Shown here one piece after another: positions 11,252 to 22,379 of a stretch of DNA of 64,000 bases. The stretch's first letter is position 1. Each line of letters opens with the position of its first letter. Below the pieces are notes generated by a model that made no database searches, had not been told where the DNA came from, and saw nothing but the letters and a program-made list of their open reading frames with translations. The DNA is from Tilletia caries (lineage: Eukaryota; Basidiomycota; Exobasidiomycetes; Tilletiales; Tilletiaceae): the NCBI GenBank assembly GCA_032718865.1, contig JALUTQ010000038.1, positions 1,302,001 through 1,366,000 of the forward strand. The letters run 5' to 3'. A program made the translations under genes and the position numbers.

Positions 11252-11560
11252 TCAACAGTCAGCATCGACCTTCACGAGCCAGAACAAGAGTTCCATAAAC
11301 GTCGCGTAGTCGTCGGGCGAGTCGGAGGGGACGGAGGTGACGACGCCAGTGCCCTTGGTGGCGAGCACGGTCTCCATGGGGAGGATGTAGATCTCGTCGG
11401 GAATGGCAAAGGGCGCCTTGATCTTGATGCCGATCAGGTCGGCGCCCTTGAGCTCGGCGTGCTTTTCGACGGTGCCGCGTTGGGACGTGGAGTAGATGGT
11501 GTAGCGCTCGCCGAACTTGATCTTCGGCATGGCGTGGAGCATGTTCATCTGGCAGCGGAC
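11252..11560 (-). pseudogene. Cytosolic leucyl-tRNA synthetase, editing-domain fragment (copy A)
   Basis: LeuRS charges tRNA-Leu and proofreads in its CP1 domain. The fragment reads KGADLIGIKIKAPFAIPDEIY, then ILPMETVLATKGTGVVTSVP and SDSPDDYA. The TKGTGVVTSVPSDSPDD sequence is diagnostic for the editing site of archaeal/eukaryotic-type LeuRS. Similarity stops after DDYA, and neither the catalytic HIGH nor KMSKS region is found nearby, so only about 100 of more than 1000 residues remain. It lies tail-to-tail with PEX12. Confidence 0.8.
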
Positions 11561-11608
11561 AAAGGCGTCTTAGCATGGGTTTGCGTCTTCTGGCATCTGC
11601 TTATCGTG

Positions 11609-12648
11609 TTATGCCTTAGTGTCCTCCTCTTCTTCCGCCTCTTCCTTTGACATGGGAGTACCGCTCGAAGCTGCGTCCGCGGCCTTGCGCTCGGCCTCGC
11701 ACTGCTTGTGAGCAGCCATCTTGCGCAATCGCTCGACCTGCGTCTGTTCCGAACTGAGCCGGACGCTGGACAGCCGAGTCGTATGGTTGTGCGGCGGCTG
11801 CGCGTAGAGCGAGGTGTACGAGTCCTTTGAGGAGGTTGGTTGGGGTCGGAGGTGATTTGGTCCTTGATGGGTGTCTTGCTGGAAGAAGACGTGGAGTCTG
11901 GGTTGAAAATGCTGCGATAGGCGAGTGTTTGGAGTGCGGCGAGGAGTGCGGAGCGGGATGCGCAGTTGATCTGTACTGAAGAGGAGAAGCGGTGGTTGAC
12001 TTCCTGCTTTGCGAGGGCATACAGCTGCGGAACGAGGGTAGTGGCTTACTGTCTGCGCAGGGACGCCTATGCCGGGTCGAGTGGGGACGTAGTTGATGAT
12101 GATGATGAGGGGGGGATGCAAGTTTGAGGAGAAGCAGGCCGGCAAGGAGGGCGGTGTGTGGTGATGGATCGGCGGTGGCTGTGGTGGGTACCTCGTGGAC
12201 GGCAGTGGCAGCCCAGGAGTGGATGCGTGCAGCACTCGCTCCTGCGAGTGTGTGTGGGAGGGGAGGCCAGGTCTGCGATGGCTGCGAGCATGGCTGCGAA
12301 GTGGAAAGGGAGCTCATCCTCTCCGTCCTCCTCGTCGATGCTGGCTGCAGCTGTGCATAGTTGGAGCAACCCCGTGGCCGGCTCGAGCAGGATCTCGTAT
12401 GCAGCGGGCGGGTGGACGAGGGCGAGTGCAGCGAGGAAGTCGAACGCTGTGATGCGCTGTGCTGCTGATGCGTCCTTGCCGAGATGCTCGCTCAGGCTGG
12501 CTGTGTACGCTGCGACATGGTTCTGCGGTGTCTTGGTGCTGAGCTGCTGTGCGAGTGCGAGGACTGCCTTTGCGTGCTCAGCATCAGATGCACCAGCAGA
12601 GAATCCGCTGATGTCCGCTTCTACGCCGACGTCCCGAATCACAGCCAT
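11609..12648 (-). CDS. Unrecognised alpha-helical protein, multi-exon (copy A)
   Basis: The first exon (from MAVIRDVGVEADISG) is helix-rich with HEAT/ARM-like periodicity (FDFLAALALVHPPAAYEILL). After about residue 130 the best continuation is in another frame (LAGASAARIHSWAATAVHEV). A further exon-like piece reads RFSSSVQINCASRSALLAAL, and the last part ends MAAHKQCEAERKAADAASSG followed by an acidic tail at the stop near 11609. At least two introns or frame changes are needed. I do not recognise the family; an armadillo-type chaperone or nuclear factor is only a guess. Copy B carries the same gene unchanged over this interval. Confidence 0.4.
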
Positions 12649-13409
12649 CCACTCACAAACTCAGCAAGGAAGCAGGCCAGTCAATGCGCGCGCCGAACTC
12701 GTGACAGGCGTTATTTTTGTGTCGAGGTTCAGGGTGGAATGAACAGCGTCAGTCAGCTGGCTGGGAATGGAGGTTCAGGATATGAGCTGGAAGAGACGGA
12801 CCTTGGCGACGTTGGTGGATGATGCTGGGGCAGGAGCGGCTTGTGGCAGGGGGCCGGGATCCCGGCTGCTTCTTTCTCCTTGAGTCCGGAGTAGTCCTTG
12901 CCGAAGAGCTTGTCTGTAGTGGCCTGATGAGAGCAGCAGAATGATCAGCTGGATGTAAAAGGGGAGGAGTGTAGAAGTATGGCTCCAGCGGATGCGCATC
13001 ACTCCTCAATCAAAGAGGATGCGGATACTGACCCTAGGCGTCAGTACGCACTGTCAGTCACCAGTCACTATCGATGGGCAAAGGGAAGGCGGCATCAGAC
13101 GAGTATCAACGCAGGTCGTGGTAAGGACGCTCCTCACAATGTTCGAGCGTAGCAGCATAATGCAGACCAGGCACCCGAGCTGGAGAAGAGAAGAAGAGAG
13201 GGTACAGGGTAGAGGAGAGAGGAGAGGAGGGAGAAGGGGTAAGAATTAGCACACAACTCAGGTTAGGACGGTCAAAGAAGCGCAAGCAGCAGAATGATTG
13301 CGAGGGGTCAGCGTGGGCGCTACTTAGCATTGACATTGTCTGGCGTCTGGAGAGCGACCACCGAAATCCTGAACGTACTGCAGGCGTGAGGAGCATCATC
13401 CCGGCGACT
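12649..13409. other. No gene recognised (within copy A)
   Basis: Minus-strand frames here contain a hydrophobic stretch (about 12930-12990: LLPFYIQLIILLLSSG) that could be one membrane segment, and KLFGKDYSGLKEKEAAGIPA in another frame. They may be internal exons of a gene starting at 13757, but no splice chain could be confirmed. Confidence 0.35.
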
Positions 13410-13757
13410 TCACCGAGCGCTTGATCGCTTTCCACGTTCACCTGATGTTGCCTCCTGCGTCCGTCTCGTGTTGGGACGACGCCATATGGCCCACAGCAGG
13501 CAGTCGTCCTCGAATGGCTCTCCGTCTTGAACCGCCCGTGGCTTCTTAATGCTCGTGTTCTTGTGCACATTCAGAGAAGAGATGGTCTTCATCATCCCCC
13601 ACGCACCGCCGTCCCAGACCGGCCGGGGACAAGACAAGACCCTCTCCCGCCAGAGCGCATCGGCATCCTCATCATCGTCGGCCCCTGCCTGTCGAGCGAG
13701 GGTGCCACTGAAGGCTGACCCAGGGGCAGAGGGGTCGACGTAGCTGGTTGTTGACAT
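13410..13757 (-). CDS. Unrecognised first exon or small protein (copy A)
   Basis: A 115-residue frame beginning MSTTSYVDPSAPGSAF with an acidic stretch (ADDDEDADALWRERVLSC). The first 60 residues look protein-like; the last 40 are Arg/Thr-rich and may be read-through into an intron. No family recognised. Identical in copy B. Confidence 0.3.
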   Translation of the reverse strand: MSTTSYVDPSAPGSAFSGTLARQAGADDDEDADALWRERVLSCPRPVWDGGAWGMMKTISSLNVHKNTSIKKPRAVQDGEPFEDDCLLWAIWRRPNTRRTQEATSGERGKRSSAR

Positions 13758-13981
13758 GCGGGTGCTGATGGCGAAAGAGCTACAAGGATTGGGGCAGGGG
13801 TTGAGAGTTGTGAGCGGCTGATGGTGGAAGAGCTGAATAGATTGGGGCAGGATCGAGAGTCGTGAGCAGCTGGATGGGACTGCGCGAAAAGGAGAATTCG
13901 AGTGTGGTCAGCAAGGTTGTTGACAAACGGGCAACGCAGACATCCGGAGAGAGCAAACAATTAGTCTTTGAAAGGAGAACC

Positions 13982-16524
13982 TCATGGTACATTCAGAGGA
14001 AGATGGACACATGATCCTGCTCCGTCAACGGCGCTCCGGGGGTTGTCCTCCTCGGCGGCGCTGATATCAATTTGCTCGAAGGCCTGGAGTAGGGTGTCGT
14101 CGGGAGGGAACGGAGATTCCCAGCGAGTCTTGAGCGCTTCCAATTGCCTCAGCGCGAGCTGCTGTGGGAAGTGAGGGGCTCGAGCCTTGACTTCTTCGAT
14201 GCGTGCATGCAACCAAGTCTGCATTTGGGTCTGCTCGAAGTGAAGTAGGGCGGTCTCCTCTGCCAAACGCCGCGACCGATCAAAAGCGTCCAGTATCCGT
14301 CCCACGTCGACTGAACTCCACCAAGGCAGAGAGACGGTGCCGTAGCTGGCCACAAACGAGATCCAAGACGACGTGTGGGTGTCGAACAATGTGGCCTCTA
14401 CCAACGGTCGGAATGTTGACCGAATCGTGGCCTGATAAGTGTTGAAATCCGCCATGTCGACGAAGGCCCGCTTCTTGTCCGTGCCCAAGGAAATGAGGAG
14501 TCGCTCGCGCAGCGAGCGCTCGTATCTGGTGCCGATCCGATCGCGTAGCTGGGCTTGGGTAAGATTGACCTTCGCTATGGATTTGTGGAGCGCACTAGCC
14601 AAAAGCGCAGTGGTTTGATCGAAAGCGGGCGGGGGGTCCGTGGTCGTTGCCGCGGCAAGAGGCCGCGGGCGTGATCGACTGCTGACTTTGGGCTTGACGA
14701 CCTTGGCGCGCGCATTCTCTTGTCGAAGGAGGCACATGTAAGATAAGAGATTGAAAAGATTCGAATCGAAATCAGGGAAATGAGGAGGAATGGGTGAAGA
14801 TGGGATAAGGTCTGTGGGAGAGCCAATGGTACGGTAGTAATGCAACATGTCAGCCAATGTTACACCGCGAAGGAGCTGAAGGTGTTCGTTCTTGAGCAAG
14901 CTGATGCGAGCCTGTTTACGCTGGATCCATTGGAAAAAGGCTGCGGCGTCGGTCAAGTGCAACGTGTTGAAGTTGATCCTCGAGTGCGAGCCGGCGCTCG
15001 ACTTGCGACATGGCCCGTGTCGACGCAATGAGCCCCGAGATCCCTGCCCACACCCTCTCCATACCCTCACCGTCCGACCATGCGCAGCCCAGGGTATGTC
15101 GTGGACTATAGCAGATATGGCACGAGGATATGTGTCCATATACGTGGAACAAAGGTATCGTCCAGGTGATGGTGACATTTGGCACCAATGCGTTCGCCAC
15201 CTTCGCGTTGTCCGCGAACTTGCAGCCGATGTCATACATGACTGCAATGTGCCGGAGCCGTGGAAGCGCTTCCAACACCGCGTTGAGAAGCGCAATGGCG
15301 TAGAAGTGGCGTTCTCCGGCCGTCGTAATATCGCAGAAGACCACTGGAATATCATGGCGACAACAAAGTCCCATGACTCCAGTAACGTCGTGATTTCCGA
15401 CTGATGCTTTGGGTGCGAGGGGATCGGCAGCTTTGAACTGGGCGGTGCAAAAAGTGGACAATGTCTGCAGAGGCAGTGTTAAGATTAGCAGTCGAGCCCA
15501 TAAGACGCTCAGCTACCTGAACCTGCTGAAGAGAGAGGAACCGGCGAGGAGGGGGGAGAGACTGTCGTAGATATACGTCGTCTCTTCGTTTTCGTTTCTG
15601 AGTAAAGTTGACGTCCACCGACAGTATAAGCTGAGGACCAGATGATTGAGATTCGGATGGGGCCATGAATTGTTGAAAGCAGGCGGGGCAAGTGTCCGCC
15701 AAAAACGAAGGATTTAACTTGAGATTGTCTTCGTTCAGCATCGGCCTGGCCTCCATCCACGGGGTTGTCCCGTATAACGCCGCTTGTTGCCCATACGCAC
15801 GCATTGTGGAGAACCACGAAGAAGCCGACCGTATCTGCTTACGGAAATGGTCCATGATTTGTATCGGCAGGATGTCGTCGTCGTATATGTCGCGCGCGGC
15901 CAGTGCGAAGTTGGGAAAGAGAGTTGGAACGCGGCCTTGGGCTGCACAGGACTGGCAGGAAAAAAGAGAGTGGCAGAAGAGAGTTGATGCCATGTGTCTG
16001 TAGCAGCAAGCGAACCGGGATGTGATACGGCCGCCCATGGTGTAGATGTGAACGTCGACAAAGCCAGGACCTGCGGCGTCAAAGCAGCGGCAGTGAATGA
16101 CTCTGGGCGTCTGTGCAAAGTCCGTGAGGGAAGTCGCACGGTTATATGCCTTCAGCAGGGAGGGAATCAGGTCGTGCCAGTCAGAAAACGCGACTGGCTC
16201 GGACTCCCCACTGAACATCTCGTCTTCGAGGCCGTGCATCCACTCGTCGCCGCCGCCGCCGATGTCGAACGCGACCGGCGCACGAGCTGGTCCAGAAACC
16301 GTAGTTGCGCTCGAAGAAGGAACAAGTCCGGGCGCCGAAGGATTGGGGGCAGCGCGCGCACGAGGCGCGGTTCGCGCGTGTGCCAATTGGAGCTCTACAT
16401 TGCTTCTTTGGTTTGATATGTCTTGATCCAGCTCGCGCAAGTTTCCCCGGCGATGACGACGTCGTATGCTCTCCCCTTCCTCCCAATATAGGAAGGTCGG
16501 CTTCTTGTTGTTCTTCCCGGGCAT
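13982..16524 (-). pseudogene. KDZ-family transposase (copy A, two or more frameshifts)
   Basis: KDZ (Kyakuja-Dileera-Zisupton) transposases are cut-and-paste enzymes with an RNase H-like DDE core. The N-terminal part is continuous here: MPGKNNKKPTFLYWEEG, then a cysteine cluster (HCRCFD...ACCYRH...FSCQSC) of the CxC type that accompanies this family. The core shows VDxNFTQKRKRRDD (first Asp), YDIGCKFADNA (second Asp) and SDGEGMERVWAG (Glu). The frame breaks near 15451, where this copy has one more A than copy B, and again near 14938 at an A run; each is intact in copy B. A Gly-to-Val change follows the first Asp (VDV against VDG in copy B). I start at the second Met because an AG acceptor lies just upstream of it. 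Confidence 0.88.
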
Positions 16525-16826
16525 GAAATGGAGCTGCGATGGCCGATGAGTCAATCAGTACGAACTACGAATCATGATCGACAATCGACGAGCATGAGTG
16601 ACTCACTGAAGAAAGAGGAGCGGTCGCAGACTCGTAGCGTCCGCGAATGGCGTGGAGGGGTGCTGGAAGAGATTCTGCTGGTGATGCGGTGATGAGAGGA
16701 GCTGGGAGCACGTTGTGTCATTGGATGGAACAGAAGCACGTGGTCGTCATGATTGTCTGCGGCTACTCACCCCGCTGAGCCGCTCTGATAGCTCCCAGAT
16801 TCCCCTCACAGACCCAATCCACCATT

Positions 16827-17648
16827 ATGGCCGACCTGATTGAAGAAGACCGCATGGAGTGGTACAACGGAACTGTGAGTACAACCCCGTGCCTGCGAGC
16901 GCGTGCGCGACGACCATACTCACCATACTCTCTTCCTCGCGCAATGCGCACCAGCAGTCTGCCTTTTTCCAGCCGGGCAGACGCGTTTGGCGCGGTGATG
17001 CCATTCGCAGCAAGTCAGGCCACGCAGGCACAAGGGGCGAGCCAATCCATACCAGCGCCAGCGCTGTGCTGGGCGGAGTCGGACGTACGCATCGTGAGGA
17101 CGCGCTCGCGAGAGTCGTGCGCCTCTGACGCCCAGGAACAAGAGTCGAATGGCATGCAAGCCTCATCGTCCACAGCGACGGATGGAGCCGCAGATCGCGG
17201 TTGGCGCCTGCAAGAGAGCTTGCGGGGTACTGAAGCTCAGGCCTATCGTGGCCCGTTGTCCGCGGCGGAAGTAATCGCCTTGCTCGCGGACGCTTCAACA
17301 AGCGAGAACGGTCGCCGTTCGCTCACGGCAGGACATGTTGGATACCTGAAGTATTTCCACTACAAAGGTCCTTGTCCGGTGCCCACCAACCGGCGACGGC
17401 GGCTGTCCTCAGAGGTCAACGGCGATGAGAAGGAGACGGAAGCGTGGCAGTGCCGGGCATGTCACAAGCAGATTCATGTGCCGGTTGATCAGGTGTCAAA
17501 CCTGGGAGGCCATCTGTATGGCCGCGGTGGGAGGGAAGCGTGTCTCGACGTGCGTCGACAAGCATACGCTGAGGAGATTCCAACGCCGGAGCGCGATGCG
17601 TCCGGCACGCTGATCAAGCTTCGCGCTGGAAAGGTGAAGGCATTGTGA
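16827..17648 (+). CDS. Cys/His-motif protein divergent from the KDZ transposase (copy A)
   Basis: A 273-residue frame starting MADLIEEDRMEWYNGT. The C-terminal half is well ordered: LSAAEVIALLADAS, HVGYLKYFHYKGPCP, then WQCRACHK with a downstream His and Cys (GGHLYGRGGREAC). This spacing is compatible with a BED-like or other zinc finger. A GTGAGT donor lies at codon 16-17, so the N-terminal segment may be partly intronic. It begins about 300 bp from the transposase start on the opposite strand, suggesting a shared promoter and an accessory role in the element, but this is inference. Identical in copy B. Confidence 0.5.
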   Translation: MADLIEEDRMEWYNGTVSTTPCLRARARRPYSPYSLPRAMRTSSLPFSSRADAFGAVMPFAASQATQAQGASQSIPAPALCWAESDVRIVRTRSRESCASDAQEQESNGMQASSSTATDGAADRGWRLQESLRGTEAQAYRGPLSAAEVIALLADASTSENGRRSLTAGHVGYLKYFHYKGPCPVPTNRRRRLSSEVNGDEKETEAWQCRACHKQIHVPVDQVSNLGGHLYGRGGREACLDVRRQAYAEEIPTPERDASGTLIKLRAGKVKAL

Positions 17649-17952
17649 TCTGGAATAGTACATCATATCGCATTGGGCTTTAATCCGACAACCGAAGTGT
17701 GATGTTATTGGTGTGCAATGCTCGGGGTCACCGTGACAATCCGCTGGAGAGGAACGGTGCTTCAGATGGTCAGCACCGTGGGCAAGCACAGCCGGGACTC
17801 CAACGGGTGAGACTCGCGAGAGCCAGGGACGACAGACATGCCCCGCGCGTACATGTACACCATACTCCGGCCCGAGATCGGCGGCGGGTGCAGGGACGCC
17901 GGGCCCGTCATCGGTCCACCGAGCGCGACGGGGAGTGCTGCGGCGGCGGCGG
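17649..17952. other. No gene recognised (within copy A)
   Basis: Sequence between the Cys/His-motif gene and the point where Kap123 similarity begins. The right-hand end of the KDZ element might lie here, but no inverted repeat or 8 bp duplication could be paired with the other side. Confidence 0.4.
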
Positions 17953-19952
17953 AATGGCAGTGGATCGCTCAGAGACTGACCGCCCGGGAGCCTGTTGAAA
18001 GAAGAGACCAGTGTCAGTAGTCTGGTTCTGAACTGGGACGAGGCAATTGACGAAATACATACGTAGTACTTGACAAGCAACGGCAAGAACTTGCTGGACA
18101 ACGGCTCAAAGTCGGCACCGAGCGCACCAGCAGGACCACCAAGCAAGTCAACAGACGAACTGACAAGCGCAGACCCGTACTCGGAAGCCTCTTGATCTTC
18201 GGGTGCATCAGACTCGAACTCGTGCGACCGCTTCTCAAGAGTGTGGGAGACGATGCCACCGGTCTTCTCGAGGTACTGTGAAGATAGACCCAGAAGGCGT
18301 CAGTAAGGCACATGCACGCATCAAAGAGTGACATCGAGACTGGACAACGTACTTGGTACAACAAGGGCGGGGCCGCACTTGGACAGAGCGTCGGTAATAG
18401 ACAAGCAAAGCGTTGATGCAACACTCCTTCACGGCGGTCAAAGAGTAGAAAGAGATGAGGTCAGCAGAGTCCTTGCAAGGGAGAGGGGAGAGATGGAGGA
18501 ATACTCGAAAGAGGTACGTACCGGTCATCTTCGAGCTCCCAGGCGCCCAGAATGGCAGGGAACACGACGTCGACGAGCTTCTGGACATCAGCGTTGAGCG
18601 GTGTCTTCTGCAGTCGCAGATGAGAGGGAGAAAGAACAACGGTTTCTCCAGGTAGGGCAAGAGGCCAGCCTTGGTGGCCGAGAACAGAGTCGACAGCGAG
18701 TCGGCAGCGACCTCCTTCTCTATCGACACAGCCGTGTTGACGTTCAACTTGTCCCGGTCGTCCTCGTCGATATACTGGTCGTCATCATCGTCATCGTCAG
18801 CGTCACCGTGGACGGCAACAGCACCCTCCGAACTCGAGCCGGGGATACCGATACCGTTGACAGGCCCATCGGGTGCGGCACCGGGTAAGCCCTCGTGCTC
18901 GGCCTGCTGGAGCGACTCGATGACCTTGGGCACGACGTGTTGCAGGAAGGGCACAAACTCGTCGCCACAGACGCGAGCGCGGAGCTGGGGCGGGTCCAGG
19001 TTAAGCGCCTCGAAGCAGTGCTTCATCAGGTCCTCGTAGTAGGGCCGGAAGACCTCCTTGCCGACAGCCTCGGCAGAGGTGCCCATGGTGTCCGTGGTGA
19101 TGCCGCGCAGGTCAAGTTCGTCGCCTTCTCCGGTGAGGAGTCATAAGTTCGACGGCACGGGTGCGGCGGATCCAATGACACCAATGACCGTCGCCTTGAT
19201 CTTGACGTCGGCCGTCTCGAGGAGGACGGAGAGACGCTCCATGATGGAGGGCAGGTACTGAGCGATGGTGTCCTCGTCCATGCATTCGAGCAGAGAGTCG
19301 ATAGCGACGCAGCCTTGTCGCTGGGTGTCTTCGGTGTTGATGAGGTCCATGATGGTGGGCGGAAGGAAGCGTGCTTGGCGGCAGTCTCGGTACCGAGGTC
19401 CTCGCACAGGCAGCCAATGGTGAGACAGGCAGCCTTGCGGACGACGGAATCGGGGTCGCGCAGCCCAGACTCGACGAGGGGCCAGAACTTGTCGAGGTGG
19501 GGACGGAGGTAGTCGGAGCAGCCTTCTATGGCGACACTGAAGGCGAGGAGGGCAGCCTTGCGGTGGTGAGGGTCCGAGTTTGACGCATACGCCTGGAGTT
19601 GCTCAAGAAGGGGAGGGAAGACGTGGGTCGGTGGGAGCTCGGTGGAGAGACTGTCGATTATGCGCAGCGCAAGTCTGCTGGGAGTCTCGTCATCGGGTCC
19701 TCGTTGTCCTCCTCGACGACGATGAAGGCTGAGACATCGGGTCCTCGTTGTCCTCCTCGACGACGATGAAGGCTGAGACTTTGGACGCGAGCACGACGGT
19801 AGGCGACAATGTTGGAGATGGCGTTCAGGGACATAAGGCGAAGGTCCTCCTCTGCGTTCTTGTCGGCAGACTTGGTGAGGAAGAAGTCGACGAGCTCGGC
19901 GATGTGTGGGTTAACAACTTATGAGTCGATTTGGAGCAGGATCTCGAAAACG
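17953..19952 (-). pseudogene. Kap123 / importin-4 type karyopherin, fragment cut at both ends
   Basis: Kap123 imports ribosomal proteins and histones into the nucleus through a HEAT-repeat solenoid. Read from 19952 downward the fragment gives HIAELVDFFLTKSADKN, RLMSLNAISNIVAYRRARVQ, KAACLTIGCLCEDLGTETAA, IMDLINTEDTQRQGCVAIDS and an Asp-rich loop before NTAVSIEKEVAADSL. It ends with FLPLLVKYY, an intron, and APGRSVSERSTAI (17953-17992). This order matches the middle to C-terminal half of Kap123. The 5' end is cut at 19952 exactly where duplication copy B starts. The 3' end loses similarity at 17953, inside copy A. A 44 bp tandem duplication (19692-19779) and at least one frame change near 19380 further break it. 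N-terminal repeats are absent from the window. Confidence 0.82.
19692..19779 (-). repeat. 44 bp tandem duplication inside Kap123
   Basis: Two exact copies (19692-19735, 19736-19779). The unit length is not a multiple of three, so it shifts the Kap123 frame. It is either a real mutation or a local assembly stutter. Confidence 0.93.
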
Positions 19953-20673
19953 GATCGTCGTCGGAGAAGGCGTCCTGCCCTTCGATGTCGCCAGCGCCAG
20001 GTTCCTCTGCTGCCTGATGGAAGGGAGCCTGCTCCTCGACGTTAAGGTCCTGATCTTCGATCGCGGCGAAGAGGTCGGCGTCAAGGGCGTACTCCTCTTC
20101 GTAATCGTCTTCACCTTCGTCTCCGGAGTCGATGTCCGCCACGTCCTCCTCGTCTTCGCCTCCATCGACCTCTCCGTCGACATTCTGATCCTCAACCTGT
20201 GGCTGGGGATCGGCGTGATGCGCACCGGGGGGTTGATACTCCCCGTCGGGATCGACGTTGGCGAGGTACTGTTCGTCCTCAGCGTCGGCGACGGTCGGTT
20301 CGGTGCTTTGAGTCGACTGTGTGGGCAGCTCTTCTTGTGAGGAGGATCCCGGTTCCTCGTCTTCCTCGCCCGGTTCGACCAGAAAGTCGTCTAGGTCGGC
20401 TCCGTCGTCGTCGCCGTCTGACGAAGCCCTTTCTTCGGCGACATCATCTGCATCTTCTGGCTCGGCTTCGACCGGCGCCGCGACATCGACGTCGGGATCG
20501 TGGTCTTCCGGTGCCTGATCGGCAGGAAAGCCGTCATTGTCGCTGTCCGGATCGGCAGCCGGAGACGAGAGCGCGGGCGGCGACGAGACGGGGGAGGACA
20601 GTCTCGATGCCGGCGGCGATGCTGGTGGTGAGGAGGGGATGGTGAGCCGGGGATGGTTGTTGACGGCGGCCAT
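19825..20673 (-). pseudogene. Acidic protein (copy B), truncated and fused to Kap123 sequence
   Basis: The first 240 or so residues equal the copy A acidic protein, ending at AFSDDD. At the duplication edge (19953) the frame runs into reversed Kap123 exon sequence read out of its own frame (PFSRSCSKSTHKLLTHTS) and stops at 19825. The native basic tail is lost. This chimeric frame is a direct marker of the junction. Confidence 0.75.
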
Positions 20674-20923
20674 GGCAAGGAGTGAGGATAGATAGGAGCG
20701 CGCAAGTATGTGAGTGATTCAGCTTTGGCCACAGTAGTCAGCGTATGCGTGGGAGAGGGGGCATACTCACCGTACCTTCTTGCAGGTGGTCTTTATGGTT
20801 ATTGTGCAGGATGGGGTTGTGCGTTGTCGAAGTGGGAAGCCAGATCTGGGATGCGGATGGGATGGCTTTGGGATGCGGATTACAATCGGGCCTCTCCGAC
20901 ACTCGACTCACCAACAAGTCGGG

Positions 20924-22379
20924 ATGCGGTTCGGATGCGGATCGACATCGGGCAGTCTTCCTCTCCTCGAACTCGCTCATCATCGCATCGTCGAGCTCAG
21001 CTCGCTCCTCCGCCCCGCGATCCGATACGTCCTCACCGTGCTCGCACGGCGCAACCCTCGCTACCTGCCCCGCCTCGTCAACCGCTGCGATGAGATCTAC
21101 GGCCTCCTCCTCCTCGCTGTCGAGAGACACTACCTCGCCACCGGGGGATCCTCCTTCGCTGAGAATTTCTATGGATTGCGCAGGAGGAGACGGCCGCCGG
21201 GGCTGCCCGAAGCGGATCGGCCGCATCTACCAGTCTCGAGTCTCGACGGCTCACGGCAGGGCGTCGCGCTCCAGGAGAGGCTCGGCAGTAAAGAGATCTA
21301 TCTCTCCTTGCTTTTCCTCGTCGGTCTGCCCTACCTCTCCGCCAAGGCAACCGACTACTGGGAGCGCATCGGAGGCGGCATCGATGCCGCCGGCGGGGAC
21401 GATGCTCTCTTTGGCGACGACAACAATCATGACGAGGATGTTACCGAAGGGACGCCTGCCCAGCGCAGATTACGCTTCGCTGATGATGACGAGAATGAGA
21501 ATGGATCGCGAAGGAGTCGACGGGCCAAGCGACTCGCGCGCGCGCGTCAATTGTCATCCTCGACCTTCCGCAGGGGATACCCACACGCCGCAGCAGCCTA
21601 CCAACTCTGGCTGCTGGGATACAACTTATCCTACCTGTTCCAACGCACGCCCTACTGGAGGCCCTGGTTCAGTCTCATGCGGGTCGACGTCCGACGGATG
21701 GGCGCAGACGATTACCCGGACACACCACCCTTGATCCCCCGAATGCGCCCTCACCCTTCAACACTCCCTCGGCTTTTTCACGACCATGCTCCGCTCGGCG
21801 CCCTTCATCTTCTTCGAGTCGCTCAAATACGCGCTCCCCGCTAGCATTTTCTTCTTCAAGTTCCTCGAGTGGTGGTACAGCCCTGACAATCCCCGACGAA
21901 GACGCGGTGGAGGCGAAGGAGGAGGAGGCGACACTGGGACTGGTGAAGATGACGGCGGTCGAGCAGGAGGGTCGGATGGAGATGTACCCCTCTTTGGTCC
22001 GCCCAGGTCCCTCCTCCCCGCCACACGCGGAGTCGTCTACCGCCCAGACCCAGCAAAATTCGTCGCACCCCTCATCACAGTCGCATCCTCCGACCCCCGC
22101 GACCCATCCAATCGCTCCTTGGCCAGGGCACTCCTGCCCGCCGCTGCCGCAGATAAGGGGAAGAACAAGGATCAGGGCCCGATCATGCGTGCGCCACTCG
22201 AGCATAACGCTTGCCCCATCTGCGGAGCCGCACCGATCAACAACCCGGCCATGTTCCCCACTGCATACGTAGCCTGCTTTGTCTGTGCCCAGGACTATGT
22301 CGAACGCGAAGCTCGCTGTCCGGTCACTCGCGAACGAGTCAGGGGCGGTGTAAGCGCACTGAGAAAGGTGCTTGGGTAG
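20924..22379 (+). pseudogene. PEX12 (copy B, frameshifted elsewhere than copy A)
   Basis: Same protein as at 9297-10782. Here the frame is open from the N-terminal domain through LLFLVGLPYL to MGADDYPDTPPLIP, because the 28 bp segment of copy A is absent. It breaks at a run of five C near 21737, where copy A has six and seven would restore the predicted protein (LGFFTTMLRSAPFIFFESLK). The C-terminal 197 residues, including ALPASIFFFKFLEWWYSP and the RING, are open and intact. Neither copy as written encodes the whole protein, but together they define it. Confidence 0.9.

Larger units (their letters stand above)
8326..18005 (+). repeat. Segmental duplication, copy A (9680 bp)
   Basis: This block recurs in the same orientation at 19953-29598. 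Left edge: identity begins at GATCGTCGTCGGAG. Right edge: identity ends after GAAAGAAGA. The offset between copies drifts from 11627 to 11593 through a few small indels, chiefly homopolymer changes and one 28 bp difference. Copy A joins native sequence on the left (the acidic gene continues) and Kap123 sequence on the right. See copy B and the findings. Confidence 0.97.

Noticed and set aside
12124..12742. Overlapping plus-strand frames as genes
   Set aside because: They lack motifs and lie antisense to the minus-strand helical protein; the minus strand has the more protein-like composition.
13740..17700. Terminal inverted repeats of the KDZ element
   Set aside because: I compared sequence on both sides of the transposase and partner gene but found no inverted pair with an 8 bp duplication, so no element ends are claimed.
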